From: Methylobacterium bullatum
GTDB lineage: Bacteria; Pseudomonadota; Alphaproteobacteria; Rhizobiales; Beijerinckiaceae
DNA: 64,000 bases
Reading direction: 5' to 3'
NCBI GenBank assembly: GCA_902712845.1
Contig: LR743504.1
Location: 385,001 to 449,000 of the forward strand
The notes beneath the pieces were generated by a model. The model made no database searches. It saw only the letters and a program-made list of their open reading frames with translations, and had not been told where the DNA came from. The stretch's first letter is position 1; the number at the start of each line of letters is the position of its first letter. Made by a program: the position numbers and the translations under genes. Of this stretch, positions 9,925 through 18,728 are shown in pieces.

Positions 9925-10245
9925 TCAGGCGCTGGCCTGGATCCAGCGGGAGAGATCGCCCTTCGGTGCCGCGCCGACCTTCTGGCTGGCGAGTTCACCG
10001 CCCTTGAAGATCAGGAGGGTGGGAATCGAGCGGATGCCGTATTTTGCGGCGATACCGGGATTCTCGTCCACGTTGACCTTGGCGATCTTCACGCGACCCT
10101 GCATGTCGGCAGAGATCTCTTCGAGGGCCGGGCCGATCTGACGGCAGGGGCCGCACCATTCCGCCCAGAAATCCACGACCACGGGCTCGGCGGACTTGAG
10201 AACGTCCTGCTCGAAGCTCGCGTCGGTCACTTTTACCGTCGCCAT
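9925..10245 (-). CDS. trxA: Thioredoxin 1
   Basis: A 106-aa cytoplasmic disulfide reductase of normal length. The active site is [10 protein letters not shown], the cis-Pro region is [13 protein letters not shown], and the start [11 protein letters not shown] is typical. In relatives trxA directly follows addA; here a divergently oriented PQQ sugar dehydrogenase gene lies between them, so trxA needs its own promoter in the roughly 390 bases upstream. It ends at the bidirectional hairpin near 9885. Confidence 0.97.
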   Translation of the reverse strand: MATVKVTDASFEQDVLKSAEPVVVDFWAEWCGPCRQIGPALEEISADMQGRVKIAKVNVDENPGIAAKYGIRSIPTLLIFKGGELASQKVGAAPKGDLSRWIQASA

Positions 10246-10638
10246 TACGATCCCTTTCCCATTGCACGGTCGGCGAGACGAGGCCTGCGCCGGCTTGAGA
10301 GCGAGAGTTGGCGACGTGAACCGGGACGGTCAAGGCGTAAGATGCCAAGGGCGGGACAGCCTTTCGATTCTCGCATGCATCATCCACCGCTCTTCAGCCA
10401 TAGCGCTTGCGCGAGACCGTCCCGGCCGCCTGTCCCCTGCATGATTCCCGTTGCCCCTCGCCAAAGCCGTCGCGTCGCCCCATCTCCCAGCGTGACCGGC
10501 AATCCGCGAGGCGAGCGTCTCAGCGCGCATGCCCATGATGAGCCGGTGCCATACGGGCTCGGCCGCCATCCGGCGATCGAGCCCCGAAACAGGCCGAGAG
10601 CCGGTGCCCTCAACGCCGGCCATGGAGGACATCACCAC
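10246..10638. other. Divergent intergenic region, trxA / PQQ dehydrogenase
   Basis: About 393 bases with the trxA promoter region and the leader of the PQQ dehydrogenase gene, including the GGAGG at 10624-10628. Open frames cross it on both strands but have no family resemblance. No operator or repeat is recognised. Confidence 0.5.
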
Positions 10639-11913
10639 GTGACGCGCATCTCTCCGACCTTGCTTGCCTCCCTCGCCGCCCTGAGTCTCGGCACCGGTGC
10701 GTTCGCCCAGGATGGCAAATCCGGAACGCCTCAGCCGCGGATCGGGGGCGAGTCCTTCGCGGCGCCCCAGAACGAGGCCACGGGCGGGGAGCCCGCCGAA
10801 ACGGAACCCGCCAACACGACCTACAAGCCCCTGCTGCCCAACCAGACCCGCGCGCCGAAGCCCCTCGAGGCCTCGAAGGTGCAGAGTACCGTCGTCGCCA
10901 AGGGCCTCGACAGCGCCTGGGCCATGGAGTTCCTGCCGGACGGTCGCATGCTGGTCACGGAGAAGGGCGGAAAGCTGCGCATCGTCGCCAAGGACGGCAC
11001 GGTCGGCCAGCCCATCGCCGGCGTGCCGAAGGTGGATGCGCGAGGCCAGGGCGGTCTGCTCGACGTGGCCCTGAGCCCGAGCTTCGTCTCCGACCGTCTG
11101 ATTTTTGTCAGCTACTCCGAGCCGCGCGACAAGGGGAACGGCACGACGGTCGCCCGCGCCAAGCTCATCGAGGAGAAGGATGGCGGCCGTCTCGACGAGG
11201 TGAAGGTCATCTTCCGCCAGACGCCGTCCTACGAGGGCGACAAGCATTTCGGCTCCCGCCTCGTCTTCGCCCCGGACGGCAAGCTGTTCGTCACCGTGGG
11301 CGAGCGCTCGGACAAGGGACCGCGCGTCCAGGCCCAGGACCTCACCAGCGGCCTCGGCAAGGTCTTCCGCATCGACACCGACGGCAATGCGCCCAAGGAC
11401 AACCCGTTCACGGGCGGCGAGAAGGCCAAGCCCGAAATCTGGTCCTACGGGCACCGCAACATCCAGTCCGCCGCCCTCGATGGCCAGGGGCGCCTCTGGA
11501 CCGTCGAACACGGCCCGCGCGGCGGCGACGAGCTCAATCGCCCCCGGCCGGGTTTGAACTACGGCTGGCCGGAAGTGACCTACGGCATCGAATATAGCGG
11601 CGAGAAGATCGGTGAGGGAAAGACCCAGGCGGGCGGCACGGTCCAGCCGGTCTATTACTGGGACCCGGTCATCGCGCCGTCCGGCATGGCGCTCTACACC
11701 GGCACCCTGTTCCCCGCCTGGAAGGACGCGTTCCTGATCGGCGGCCTCATGAGCGGCGGCATCGTCGCGCTGAAGCTCGACGGCGACAAGGTGGTTACAG
11801 AGGAGCGCATCCCCCTCGATCACCGGATCCGCGACGTGAGGGTCGGCACCGATGGCGCGGTCTATGCCGTGACGGACGGTCCGGACGGACAGATCCTCAA
11901 GCTCACGCCGTAA
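10639..11913 (+). CDS. Periplasmic PQQ-dependent sugar dehydrogenase (soluble aldose dehydrogenase type)
   Basis: A 424-aa six-bladed beta-propeller of the glucose/sorbosone dehydrogenase family, which oxidises aldoses with PQQ. A signal peptide (VTRISPTLLASLAALSLG, cleaved near AFA/QDG) places it in the periplasm. Motifs seen: LDSAWAMEFLPDGRMLV, GGLLDVALSP, GHRNIQSAALD, and WTVEHGPRGGDELN with NYGWPEVTYG, typical of the cofactor and calcium region. GTG 10639 is chosen because it has GGAGG ten bases upstream and starts exactly at the signal peptide; a longer frame from 10342 lacks any signal. Its 3' end overlaps that of addA by 11 bases on the opposite strand. The substrate is not predictable. 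Confidence 0.9.
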   Translation: MTRISPTLLASLAALSLGTGAFAQDGKSGTPQPRIGGESFAAPQNEATGGEPAETEPANTTYKPLLPNQTRAPKPLEASKVQSTVVAKGLDSAWAMEFLPDGRMLVTEKGGKLRIVAKDGTVGQPIAGVPKVDARGQGGLLDVALSPSFVSDRLIFVSYSEPRDKGNGTTVARAKLIEEKDGGRLDEVKVIFRQTPSYEGDKHFGSRLVFAPDGKLFVTVGERSDKGPRVQAQDLTSGLGKVFRIDTDGNAPKDNPFTGGEKAKPEIWSYGHRNIQSAALDGQGRLWTVEHGPRGGDELNRPRPGLNYGWPEVTYGIEYSGEKIGEGKTQAGGTVQPVYYWDPVIAPSGMALYTGTLFPAWKDAFLIGGLMSGGIVALKLDGDKVVTEERIPLDHRIRDVRVGTDGAVYAVTDGPDGQILKLTP

Positions 11914-14900
11914 GCGCGGTGTGAGCCGGGCGGGCGGAGAGTGAGGCGAGCGCCGACGCGATGTCGGCCTCGCCGAGATGTCGGATGACCGGACCGGACG
12001 TCCAGACCAGCATCGCGTCGATGGGACGCCCCGGATAGATGTCCCGCAGTAGCGCCACGTAGAGGGCGACCTGCGCCGCCTCGTCCTCGGGAATGGGAGC
12101 ACGGTCGGACGGCGGCCGGCTCGTCTTGAAATCCGCCACGACGATCCCCTCGGGGCGGATGCTCAGGCGATCGACCCGCCCGAAGACCGGTCGCGACGTC
12201 CCACCGACGCTGACATGCCCGGAGATCGTGACCTCGGCCCTCGCATCGCAGTCGAACAGCACGGCCAGCGCAGGATCGTTCACGAGGTTCAGAACATCCG
12301 AAACTACCCGGTCCTGTTCCGCCGCCGGAAGCGACGGCGCCCGCGCCTTGACGAAGGCGGAGGCCGCGCTCGCTCGCTGATGTGGATCGAGGCGCGGAAG
12401 ATGTTCGATCAGCGAGTGGATCAGGATGCCGCGACGGCGGGCCTGCGGGTTGGCCTGCCGCCTCGGCACCGTGCGCTGCCCATCCGCGGCGCCGAGCGCT
12501 CCGGAGGGACTGACCGGCGGCGCAGCCTCGCCCTCCGACCCGGCCGGTCGCCTCAACCAGGCGGGGATCGACGATACGGCGGCGGCAGCGGGGGACGACG
12601 CGGCGGCAGCGGGTCGTACGGGTCCGTCCCGCCACAGCAGCACCGGACCATAGGCGGCCTCAAAAGCTTCGCCCGGCCCGAACGCCTGTTCCAGCCCCTT
12701 CCGGACCATTTCGCACCAGGCGGTCTCGCCCTGCTCCTCATGGCCGCGATACGGCGCGACGGTGAGGCGGTCTGCTGCTCGGGTGAGCGCCACGTAGAGG
12801 AGACGGTTGTGCTCCTCGCGGGCCCGGGCCTGATGCGCCTCGCGGGCGGCGGCCACGGCCTGTGTATCCTGGGATTTCGACCCGGCCCAGACCGGCGGCA
12901 TCGCCCCGTCACGCCCCCCCGGCATGGCGAGCAGGTGCGGATCGTTGCGACCGAGGGGTTCGCAGCCGTCGATCATGACGACGACGGGGGCTTCCAGCCC
13001 CTTGGCCCCATGAATCGTCATCACCCGGACCTCGTCGCGGCCGGATTCGAGATCGCGCTTGACGGTCAGACCGTTGGCGCCCCGTCCCGAAGCGATGTCG
13101 TAGCGGGTGAGGAAGCCGTCCAGCGAGGGAGCCTCGGAGGCCTGCTCGGCCTCGGCGGCCTTCATGAGGAATACGTCGATGGCGTCTCCCGCCTCGCCGC
13201 CGAGGCGGGAGACCAGCCGCATCCGCCCCTCATGCGGCCCGAGCAGGCTCGCATAGAACCCGAAAGGCCCATGCCGAGCCGCCAGTTCCGACCACAGCGT
13301 GAGGGCCTCATGCCCGCGTATCGCGGCCGGGTCGCCCGCTGCCGCATGGCGGGCCAGGGCATCCTCCAGGGTCTCGCTCTCCTCGCGCCGGGCGGCGATG
13401 CGGACGAGGTCGTCGTCGTCGAGCCCGACGAGGGGCGTCTTCAGGGCGCCGGCCAGGGTGAGATCGTCGGCGGGCAGCAATCCGGCCCGGCCGATGGAGA
13501 CGAGGTCGTTCACCGCGATATGGGCGGTGATGTCCAGGCGGTCCTGACCCGCCACGGGGACGCCGCAGACCTTCAGGGCGCGGATCACCTCCTCGAACGC
13601 GGCGGAGCGCTTGCGCACCAGGATGAGCACGTCGCCCGGACGCCACACGCGCCCGCCTTCGTCGCCGGTGGTGGTCCAGGCCTTCACCGCCCGCGCCACG
13701 CGCCGCGCCGTGACGATGGAGGGCGCGTTGGCCTCCGGTGCGTCCACCGGGGCCGCCCAGGCGTCGGGCTCCTCCTCCTGTGCCGGAACCTCCACGGGCC
13801 AGATCTCGACCACGCCCGGCGCGTCCCGCCGGGCCGTCTCGTGCGTCGTGCCCACGGCCGCGTCATCGAAGGACAGGCCCTGGTAATGCTCGGGCACGGC
13901 GAAGGTGGCGTCCACCGCGCGCAGGATGCCCTTGGTCGAGCGGAACGACACGTTCAGCGTGACGTCCTCGAAGGCGAGGCCCGCCTGCTTGGAGGCCGCG
14001 CGCCATTCGCGATGCACGGTCGCGAATTCGCGCGGCTCCGCCCCCTGGAAACTGTAGATCGACTGCTTCGGGTCTCCCACGGCGAAGCGCGTGCGCAGCC
14101 CCTCGCGGGCGCCCTCGCCGCTGGCGAAATCCGCCGTGATGCGACGCAGGATGTCCCATTGGCGCGGGTTGGTGTCCTGGGCCTCGTCCACGAGGACGTG
14201 GTCGATGCCGCGGTCGAGCTTGTACAGGACCCAGGCGGCGTCCACCCGCGAGAGCAGATCGAGGGCCTTGTGGATCAGGTCGTCGAAATCGAGGGCGCCG
14301 AGGCGCGCCTTCTGACGCTCGACGCGGCGGTGGATCTCGGTGGCGAGGACGAAGAGGGCCTGCGTCCGCTCCAGGGCCTTGGCCGCGCGCAAGGTGTCGA
14401 ACAGGGGATCGAGCCGGTCGCGCTCGGAGAGGAGCGCCTCCTTCACCTCCCCCGGAACGTCCTTCGTTCCGAGGCTCCGGTCCGCCTTCGGGGTGCCCTT
14501 CTCGGTGAAGAACACCGACCGGTAGAGGTCGAGCCGGGCGGCAGCCTCACGGATCGCCTCCGCGGCGACCAACCTGTCGGCGAGCCCCTCATCGGTGGAT
14601 TTTCCCGTGCGAAGGCGCTGGGCAACGCCGCTCCAATCGTCGAGCCCCCCGGTGAGGATGCGGTCGAGGACCGTATCGGCCGTCTCGCCGGCGGAAAGGC
14701 CGAGGGAGCGCGACAGGGCGGCGATGGGGCCGGCGAGACCGTCCGTCCCGTCGAACGTCGCCTGCGCCCGCATGGCCGCGCGCAGGATCGCGCGGAGCGT
14801 ATCGCCCGTGGCCTCCGGGCCGACCCGGTCCCAGGCGGACCGCAGATCGGGGTTCCGGCCGGTCATCGCCAGGGCGAGGACCCGGTCGGTCTCGGCCGCG

Positions 14901-15373
14901 AACAGGTCGGCGGCCTGATTCTCGTCGAGCACCTGGAAGCGGGCGGGCACGTTGGCCTCGAACGGGAACATGTGCAGGAGCCGCTCGCAGAGGGCGTGGA
15001 GGGTCTCGATCTTGAGGCCGCCCGGCGTCTCCACGGCACGGGCGAACAGACGCCGCGCCGCCTTCAGGGTCCGGCGCGCCGGAGCCTCGCCGGTGAGTTC
15101 GGTGAGTTCGGCGGTGAGCGCGGCATCGTCCAGGGTGACCCAGCGGCCGAGCGTCCGGAACACCCGGATCGACATGTTCGCCGCGGCCGCCTTGGTGAAG
15201 GTGAGGCAGAGGATGCGGGCGGGGGGCGCCCCGTTCAGCAGTAGGCGCACCACCCGGTCGGTGAGGACCTTCGTCTTTCCCGCCCCCGCATTGGCGGAGA
15301 CCCAGGCGGAAGCCAGGGGATCGGCGGCGCGGCGCTGGCTCGCCTTGGTGAGATCGTCGACGACGAAGGGCAA
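11903..15373 (-). CDS. addA: Double-strand break repair helicase-nuclease subunit AddA
   Basis: UvrD-like helicase plus RecB-type nuclease subunit that resects double-strand breaks with AddB for RecA loading. The 1156-aa length is right. The Walker A motif SANAGAGKT lies near residue 30, Walker B/DExx is VLVDEAQDTN, GDPKQSIYSFQGAE is helicase motif III, and VMTIHGAKGLEAP is motif V. The C-terminal nuclease motif includes GRVDRLS and VVADFKTSRP. AddB lies on the same strand but 3.3 kb upstream, separated by a cation exporter and an RTX gene on the other strand, so the usual addBA operon is broken. Confidence 0.97.
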   Translation of the reverse strand: MPFVVDDLTKASQRRAADPLASAWVSANAGAGKTKVLTDRVVRLLLNGAPPARILCLTFTKAAAANMSIRVFRTLGRWVTLDDAALTAELTELTGEAPARRTLKAARRLFARAVETPGGLKIETLHALCERLLHMFPFEANVPARFQVLDENQAADLFAAETDRVLALAMTGRNPDLRSAWDRVGPEATGDTLRAILRAAMRAQATFDGTDGLAGPIAALSRSLGLSAGETADTVLDRILTGGLDDWSGVAQRLRTGKSTDEGLADRLVAAEAIREAAARLDLYRSVFFTEKGTPKADRSLGTKDVPGEVKEALLSERDRLDPLFDTLRAAKALERTQALFVLATEIHRRVERQKARLGALDFDDLIHKALDLLSRVDAAWVLYKLDRGIDHVLVDEAQDTNPRQWDILRRITADFASGEGAREGLRTRFAVGDPKQSIYSFQGAEPREFATVHREWRAASKQAGLAFEDVTLNVSFRSTKGILRAVDATFAVPEHYQGLSFDDAAVGTTHETARRDAPGVVEIWPVEVPAQEEEPDAWAAPVDAPEANAPSIVTARRVARAVKAWTTTGDEGGRVWRPGDVLILVRKRSAAFEEVIRALKVCGVPVAGQDRLDITAHIAVNDLVSIGRAGLLPADDLTLAGALKTPLVGLDDDDLVRIAARREESETLEDALARHAAAGDPAAIRGHEALTLWSELAARHGPFGFYASLLGPHEGRMRLVSRLGGEAGDAIDVFLMKAAEAEQASEAPSLDGFLTRYDIASGRGANGLTVKRDLESGRDEVRVMTIHGAKGLEAPVVVMIDGCEPLGRNDPHLLAMPGGRDGAMPPVWAGSKSQDTQAVAAAREAHQARAREEHNRLLYVALTRAADRLTVAPYRGHEEQGETAWCEMVRKGLEQAFGPGEAFEAAYGPVLLWRDGPVRPAAAASSPAAAAVSSIPAWLRRPAGSEGEAAPPVSPSGALGAADGQRTVPRRQANPQARRRGILIHSLIEHLPRLDPHQRASAASAFVKARAPSLPAAEQDRVVSDVLNLVNDPALAVLFDCDARAEVTISGHVSVGGTSRPVFGRVDRLSIRPEGIVVADFKTSRPPSDRAPIPEDEAAQVALYVALLRDIYPGRPIDAMLVWTSGPVIRHLGEADIASALASLSARPAHTALTA

Positions 15374-15475
15374 CCTGTCTGCTCCGGGCTTGGCTCCCCC
15401 TCTCCATAGAGAAGGATGATCCTCTCGCCAAAGCGCCCTATGTTCGGCCGGTCGATTCCCTCAGGACGCCCCGTC

Positions 15476-16459
15476 ATGCACAGCCACAGCATCGAGACCT
15501 GGCAGCATCGCCACGACTTCCTCGGACATGCGCATGAGCGCAACGAGCGCCGGACCGTCCTCGTCGTCGGGCTGACCCTGGCGATGATGGTGGCGGAGAT
15601 CGTCGGCGGGACGGTCTTCGGGTCGATGGCCCTCACCGCGGACGGATGGCACATGTCTACCCATGCGGCCGCCCTCGGCATCGCGGCCCTGGCCTATCGC
15701 TTTGCCCGCCTCCATGCCGACGACCCGCGCTTCGCTTTCGGCACCGCCAAGATCGGCGATCTCGCGGCCTTCGCCAGCGCCATCATCCTCGCCATGATCG
15801 CCCTGGCCATCGGCTACGAAAGCATCCTGCGCCTCAACAGCCCGCAGGCCATCGCCTTCGGCGAGGCCCTGCCGATCGCCGTGCTCGGCCTCCTCGTGAA
15901 CCTCGCCAGCGCCTGGCTGCTCCACAGCGACGGGCACGACCACGCCCATCATCACGACCACGCGCACGATCACGGCCACGCCCATCACGAGGGGCACGGC
16001 CATGCCGATCACGGGGATACCAACTTGCGGGCGGCCTATGTCCACGTTCTGGCCGATGCGCTGACATCGGTGCTGGCCATCGCGGCCCTGCTGGCGGGCC
16101 GCTATCTCGGTATTGCCTGGCTCGATCCGGCCATGGGCCTGGTGGGCGCGGCGGTCATCGTCGCCTGGTCCTGGACCCTGATCCGCTCCGCCGGCGCGAC
16201 ACTGCTCGATGCGGTGCCGGATCGGGGACTCGCTCACTCCGTGCGGACGCGGCTGGAGACGAACGGCGACAGGATCACCGATCTCCATCTCTGGCGCCTC
16301 GGCCCCGGCCATACCGGACTGATCGTCTCCCTCGTATCGGACCGCCCGCAGGCACCGGCGACGTACAAGGCGAAGCTCGCCGATCTGGAGGGACTTTCGC
16401 ACGTCACCGTGGAGGCGAATCTCTGTCCGAACCATGGGGCGGAACGGGGTCCTGCGTAG
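15476..16459 (+). CDS. dmeF: CDF-family divalent metal exporter, DmeF (Co/Ni) type
   Basis: Inner-membrane cation diffusion facilitator expected to export Co2+ or Ni2+ by proton antiport. The 327-aa protein has about six transmembrane helices. TADGWHMSTHAAA in TM2 is the metal-site region (Asp and His ligands, HxxxD/DxxxH pattern), with HVLADALTSVLA in TM5. A His-rich cytoplasmic loop (residues about 155-180, many DH/HH pairs) fits DmeF. ATG 15476 follows AGGAC and gives MHSHSIETWQH, a typical DmeF N-terminus; the frame is open from 15416. No DmeR repressor gene is adjacent. The metal preference is inferred from family resemblance only. Confidence 0.85.
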   Translation: MHSHSIETWQHRHDFLGHAHERNERRTVLVVGLTLAMMVAEIVGGTVFGSMALTADGWHMSTHAAALGIAALAYRFARLHADDPRFAFGTAKIGDLAAFASAIILAMIALAIGYESILRLNSPQAIAFGEALPIAVLGLLVNLASAWLLHSDGHDHAHHHDHAHDHGHAHHEGHGHADHGDTNLRAAYVHVLADALTSVLAIAALLAGRYLGIAWLDPAMGLVGAAVIVAWSWTLIRSAGATLLDAVPDRGLAHSVRTRLETNGDRITDLHLWRLGPGHTGLIVSLVSDRPQAPATYKAKLADLEGLSHVTVEANLCPNHGAERGPA

Positions 16460-16923
16460 AGCGCATTGTCCGCGATTGACGGAACCCTTCGGGTTCGTGG
16501 GGCGGCATGGCCGGCATCCGGCGGTAAACCTGTAGGGCGTCGAGCGTACCGGCAAGATCTGCCCGGCGCTGTTTGTCCTTCGTAGAACGCCATTTGTCGT
16601 GGCCTCGGTCAAGCAGTGGATTGGCGGGCCGATGACGATGGTCTGACTTCCCTCGCCGTCGACTTGGGTATAACTTCGCATATCCAACTTTCCGAAACAA
16701 AAAGTCGCAAATTTTACTATCATATTCTATATAAGCCCCATAAATACGCCGATACATCGGAATACAATTTTATTATATCGATATGTTAACCATACTACTA
16801 ATCACAATAAGACATCACACTCGATACTGGACTACACAACATTCATTTTAACTGTATTTTAAACTAAAATTTGCAAACTAAGCTTGTTGGACAACGTTAT
16901 TATTCGTCTCATAGGGGCTCGGC
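16460..16923. other. AT-rich intergenic leader of the RTX gene
   Basis: About 464 bases. From roughly 16660 to 16900 the sequence is strikingly AT-rich (runs such as TTTTATTATATCGATATG) in an otherwise GC-rich window. It contains no gene I can support. It probably carries the promoter of the RTX gene and is the composition expected of recently acquired or silenced DNA. Confidence 0.7.
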
Positions 16924-18534
16924 GTGGCGTTATTTAGATTTACCTATGAGGGTAACTATACACCGGACAACTCGGACCCGATATTCAACTTCCCGATGGC
17001 ATCCGGCGTCCGCTCTATTGATTTCGGACCCGGCACGGCCATCGACGGATATGAGAGCTTTGAAGACTCATTTATCTATGTCTTCACCGGCTTGGGATTC
17101 GATGCCGACTATGGTGAAGTTGGATATAGAACGCAGCGAATCGGTGTTTTTGGCGATGCCAGCGACTTCGCCTATACGACGAGGGTCACCGGCGGAGATT
17201 ACGGCGATGTGTTTCGCACGGGGGCGGGCGACGACGTCCTGAACGGCGGCGGCGGCAACGATACGCTGGAAGGTGGCCGCGGCAGAAATACATTCGATGG
17301 GGGTACTGGGAACAATACACTCAGCTATGAGTATTTCGATGCCCCCTACGACGTCATGCCATCCATTGTCGCGGGTGTCACCGTCGTCATGGAAAGCGGA
17401 TCGACAGAAGACTACACCGGACAAATATTAGTTGATAATTTCACCAATATATCAAACATTCGTGGAACAAATTACGAGGATGTCATTAACGGGGACAAGA
17501 AAAATAACGTCATCGAGGGCGGCGCCGGTCCGGACCATCTCAGTGGCGGCAACGGTCAAGACACATTGAGCTACCAACATTCTGGCGGGGGCGTAAAGAT
17601 CGATCTTTCGGAAAGCACGGCTTCCGGCGGAGATGCTTTGGGAGATCAGTTCGAATACTTCGAAAATTTGCTCGGCAGTGCTTCGGCTGACGAACTGTAC
17701 GGGGACGCCAACGATAACGTGATAGAGGGCGGCCTCGGTGTAGACGTGCTGTTCGGCGACGAGGGCAACGACACGTTGAGCTATCGACTGTCGAGCGAGG
17801 GTGTCACGGTCGATCTCCTCTTCGACGTCGGATCCGGCGGCGATGCGGAAGGCGATACTTATAGTTCGTTCGAGAATCTAATCGGCAGCATGTCGATCGA
17901 TGTCCTTGACGGAACCGATGGCGCCAATACGCTCAATGGCAATGGCGACTCGGATTTCTTGAACGGAAGGGGCGGAAACGACCGGCTGGTCATCAGCGAC
18001 TCGCCGTCGATGGTTGATGGCGGGGCGGACATGGACCTCCTGTTCATCAATGCCGGCCAACCCGTCCAGATGAGCTCCGACACATTCAAGAATATCGAGA
18101 AGGTCTATGTCCGTGACGACGTGTCCCTCGACATGTCGCGCGTCGATGAGGGCACGAAGATCTATTCCCAGAGCCAGGAGCAGGGCGGCGCCACGATCAT
18201 CGGGACCGACGGCAACGACCGCATCCAGGCCGGCAAGGGCGACGACACCATCACCGGCGGAAAGGGCGGGGACTCACTCTTCGGCGGCGCGGGCGCGGAT
18301 ACGTTCGTCTATACCGACGGCGACGGTCGCGACGTCATCCGCACGTTCGACGGGCTCACCGATACGCTGGACGTCAGCAGCCTCGCCGCGAGCATGGATG
18401 ACATGACCTTCAAGTCATACCGGGGCGGAACCGGCATCGTGATCACGTTCGAGAATGCCTCCGAGTCCTCGGACAAGATCATCCTGCTCGACGTGGCGTA
18501 CCAGTCGCTGACCGACGGTAACTTCCTGTTCTAA
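16924..18534 (+). CDS. RTX-type calcium-binding repeat protein, probably type I secreted
   Basis: A 536-aa protein with no N-terminal signal peptide. Hemolysin-type nonapeptides (GGxGxDxLx) occur in several blocks: GAGDDVLNGGGGNDTLEGG, GGAGPDHLSGGNGQDTLSY and GGKGGDSLFGGAGADTFVY. Between them lie two tandem 70-aa modules at 17560-17769 and 17770-17979, each starting DTLSY and containing SGGDAxGD and FENLxGS. The C-terminal 60 residues are Asp/Ser-rich and end in hydrophobic NFLF, compatible with a type I secretion signal; no ABC/MFP secretion genes are nearby. The start is GTG with AGGGG upstream. The first two-thirds use AT-richer codons than the neighbours while the last third looks host-like. 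Function is unknown: adhesin, S-layer-like or enzyme scaffold are all possible. Confidence 0.85.
   Translation: MALFRFTYEGNYTPDNSDPIFNFPMASGVRSIDFGPGTAIDGYESFEDSFIYVFTGLGFDADYGEVGYRTQRIGVFGDASDFAYTTRVTGGDYGDVFRTGAGDDVLNGGGGNDTLEGGRGRNTFDGGTGNNTLSYEYFDAPYDVMPSIVAGVTVVMESGSTEDYTGQILVDNFTNISNIRGTNYEDVINGDKKNNVIEGGAGPDHLSGGNGQDTLSYQHSGGGVKIDLSESTASGGDALGDQFEYFENLLGSASADELYGDANDNVIEGGLGVDVLFGDEGNDTLSYRLSSEGVTVDLLFDVGSGGDAEGDTYSSFENLIGSMSIDVLDGTDGANTLNGNGDSDFLNGRGGNDRLVISDSPSMVDGGADMDLLFINAGQPVQMSSDTFKNIEKVYVRDDVSLDMSRVDEGTKIYSQSQEQGGATIIGTDGNDRIQAGKGDDTITGGKGGDSLFGGAGADTFVYTDGDGRDVIRTFDGLTDTLDVSSLAASMDDMTFKSYRGGTGIVITFENASESSDKIILLDVAYQSLTDGNFLF
17560..17979 (+). repeat. Two tandem 210-bp (70-codon) modules inside the RTX gene
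   Basis: Copy A 17560-17769 and copy B 17770-17979 encode aligned 70-residue units (DTLSY..., GVxxDL, SGGDAxGD, FENLxGS, then a nonapeptide block ending GxGN). The two have equal length and diverged sequence, so this is an old in-frame duplication. Confidence 0.85.
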
Positions 18535-18588
18535 TACCAAGTCTCACTGACCCTGACCCATAGGTCAGACTCATCGAGGTCTGGTTTA
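18535..18588 (-). repeat. Dispersed palindromic repeat, copy 1
   Basis: Starts one base after the RTX stop codon. The core CTGACC-CATA-GGTCAG is an inverted repeat, flanked by AAGTCTCA on one side and ACTCATCGAGGTCTGG on the other. The same parts in inverse orientation occur at 44740-44855, so this is a copy lacking the internal 63 or so bases of that element. It may act as a terminator. Confidence 0.75.
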
Positions 18589-18728
18589 AGAAGGTTCGCG
18601 TCGGCCTGAAGCAGGCGGTTCGGCATGTCCCGGCCCATGGATCGAACCGGATCGCGCCGCCGGGCCGGTTCATGGGCCTTGCCGTGAGGCGGCTCGCGGA
18701 ACGGGCGCCCGCCCGCTCCAAAACACCT

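Noticed and set aside
10330..12102. 590-codon open frame on the minus strand
   Set aside because: Antisense to the PQQ dehydrogenase, which has a signal peptide, ribosome site and family motifs.
12215..15244. 1009-codon open frame on the plus strand
   Set aside because: Antisense to addA. High GC leaves few stop codons in the shadow frame; the translation has no domain motif and addA has all its helicase motifs.
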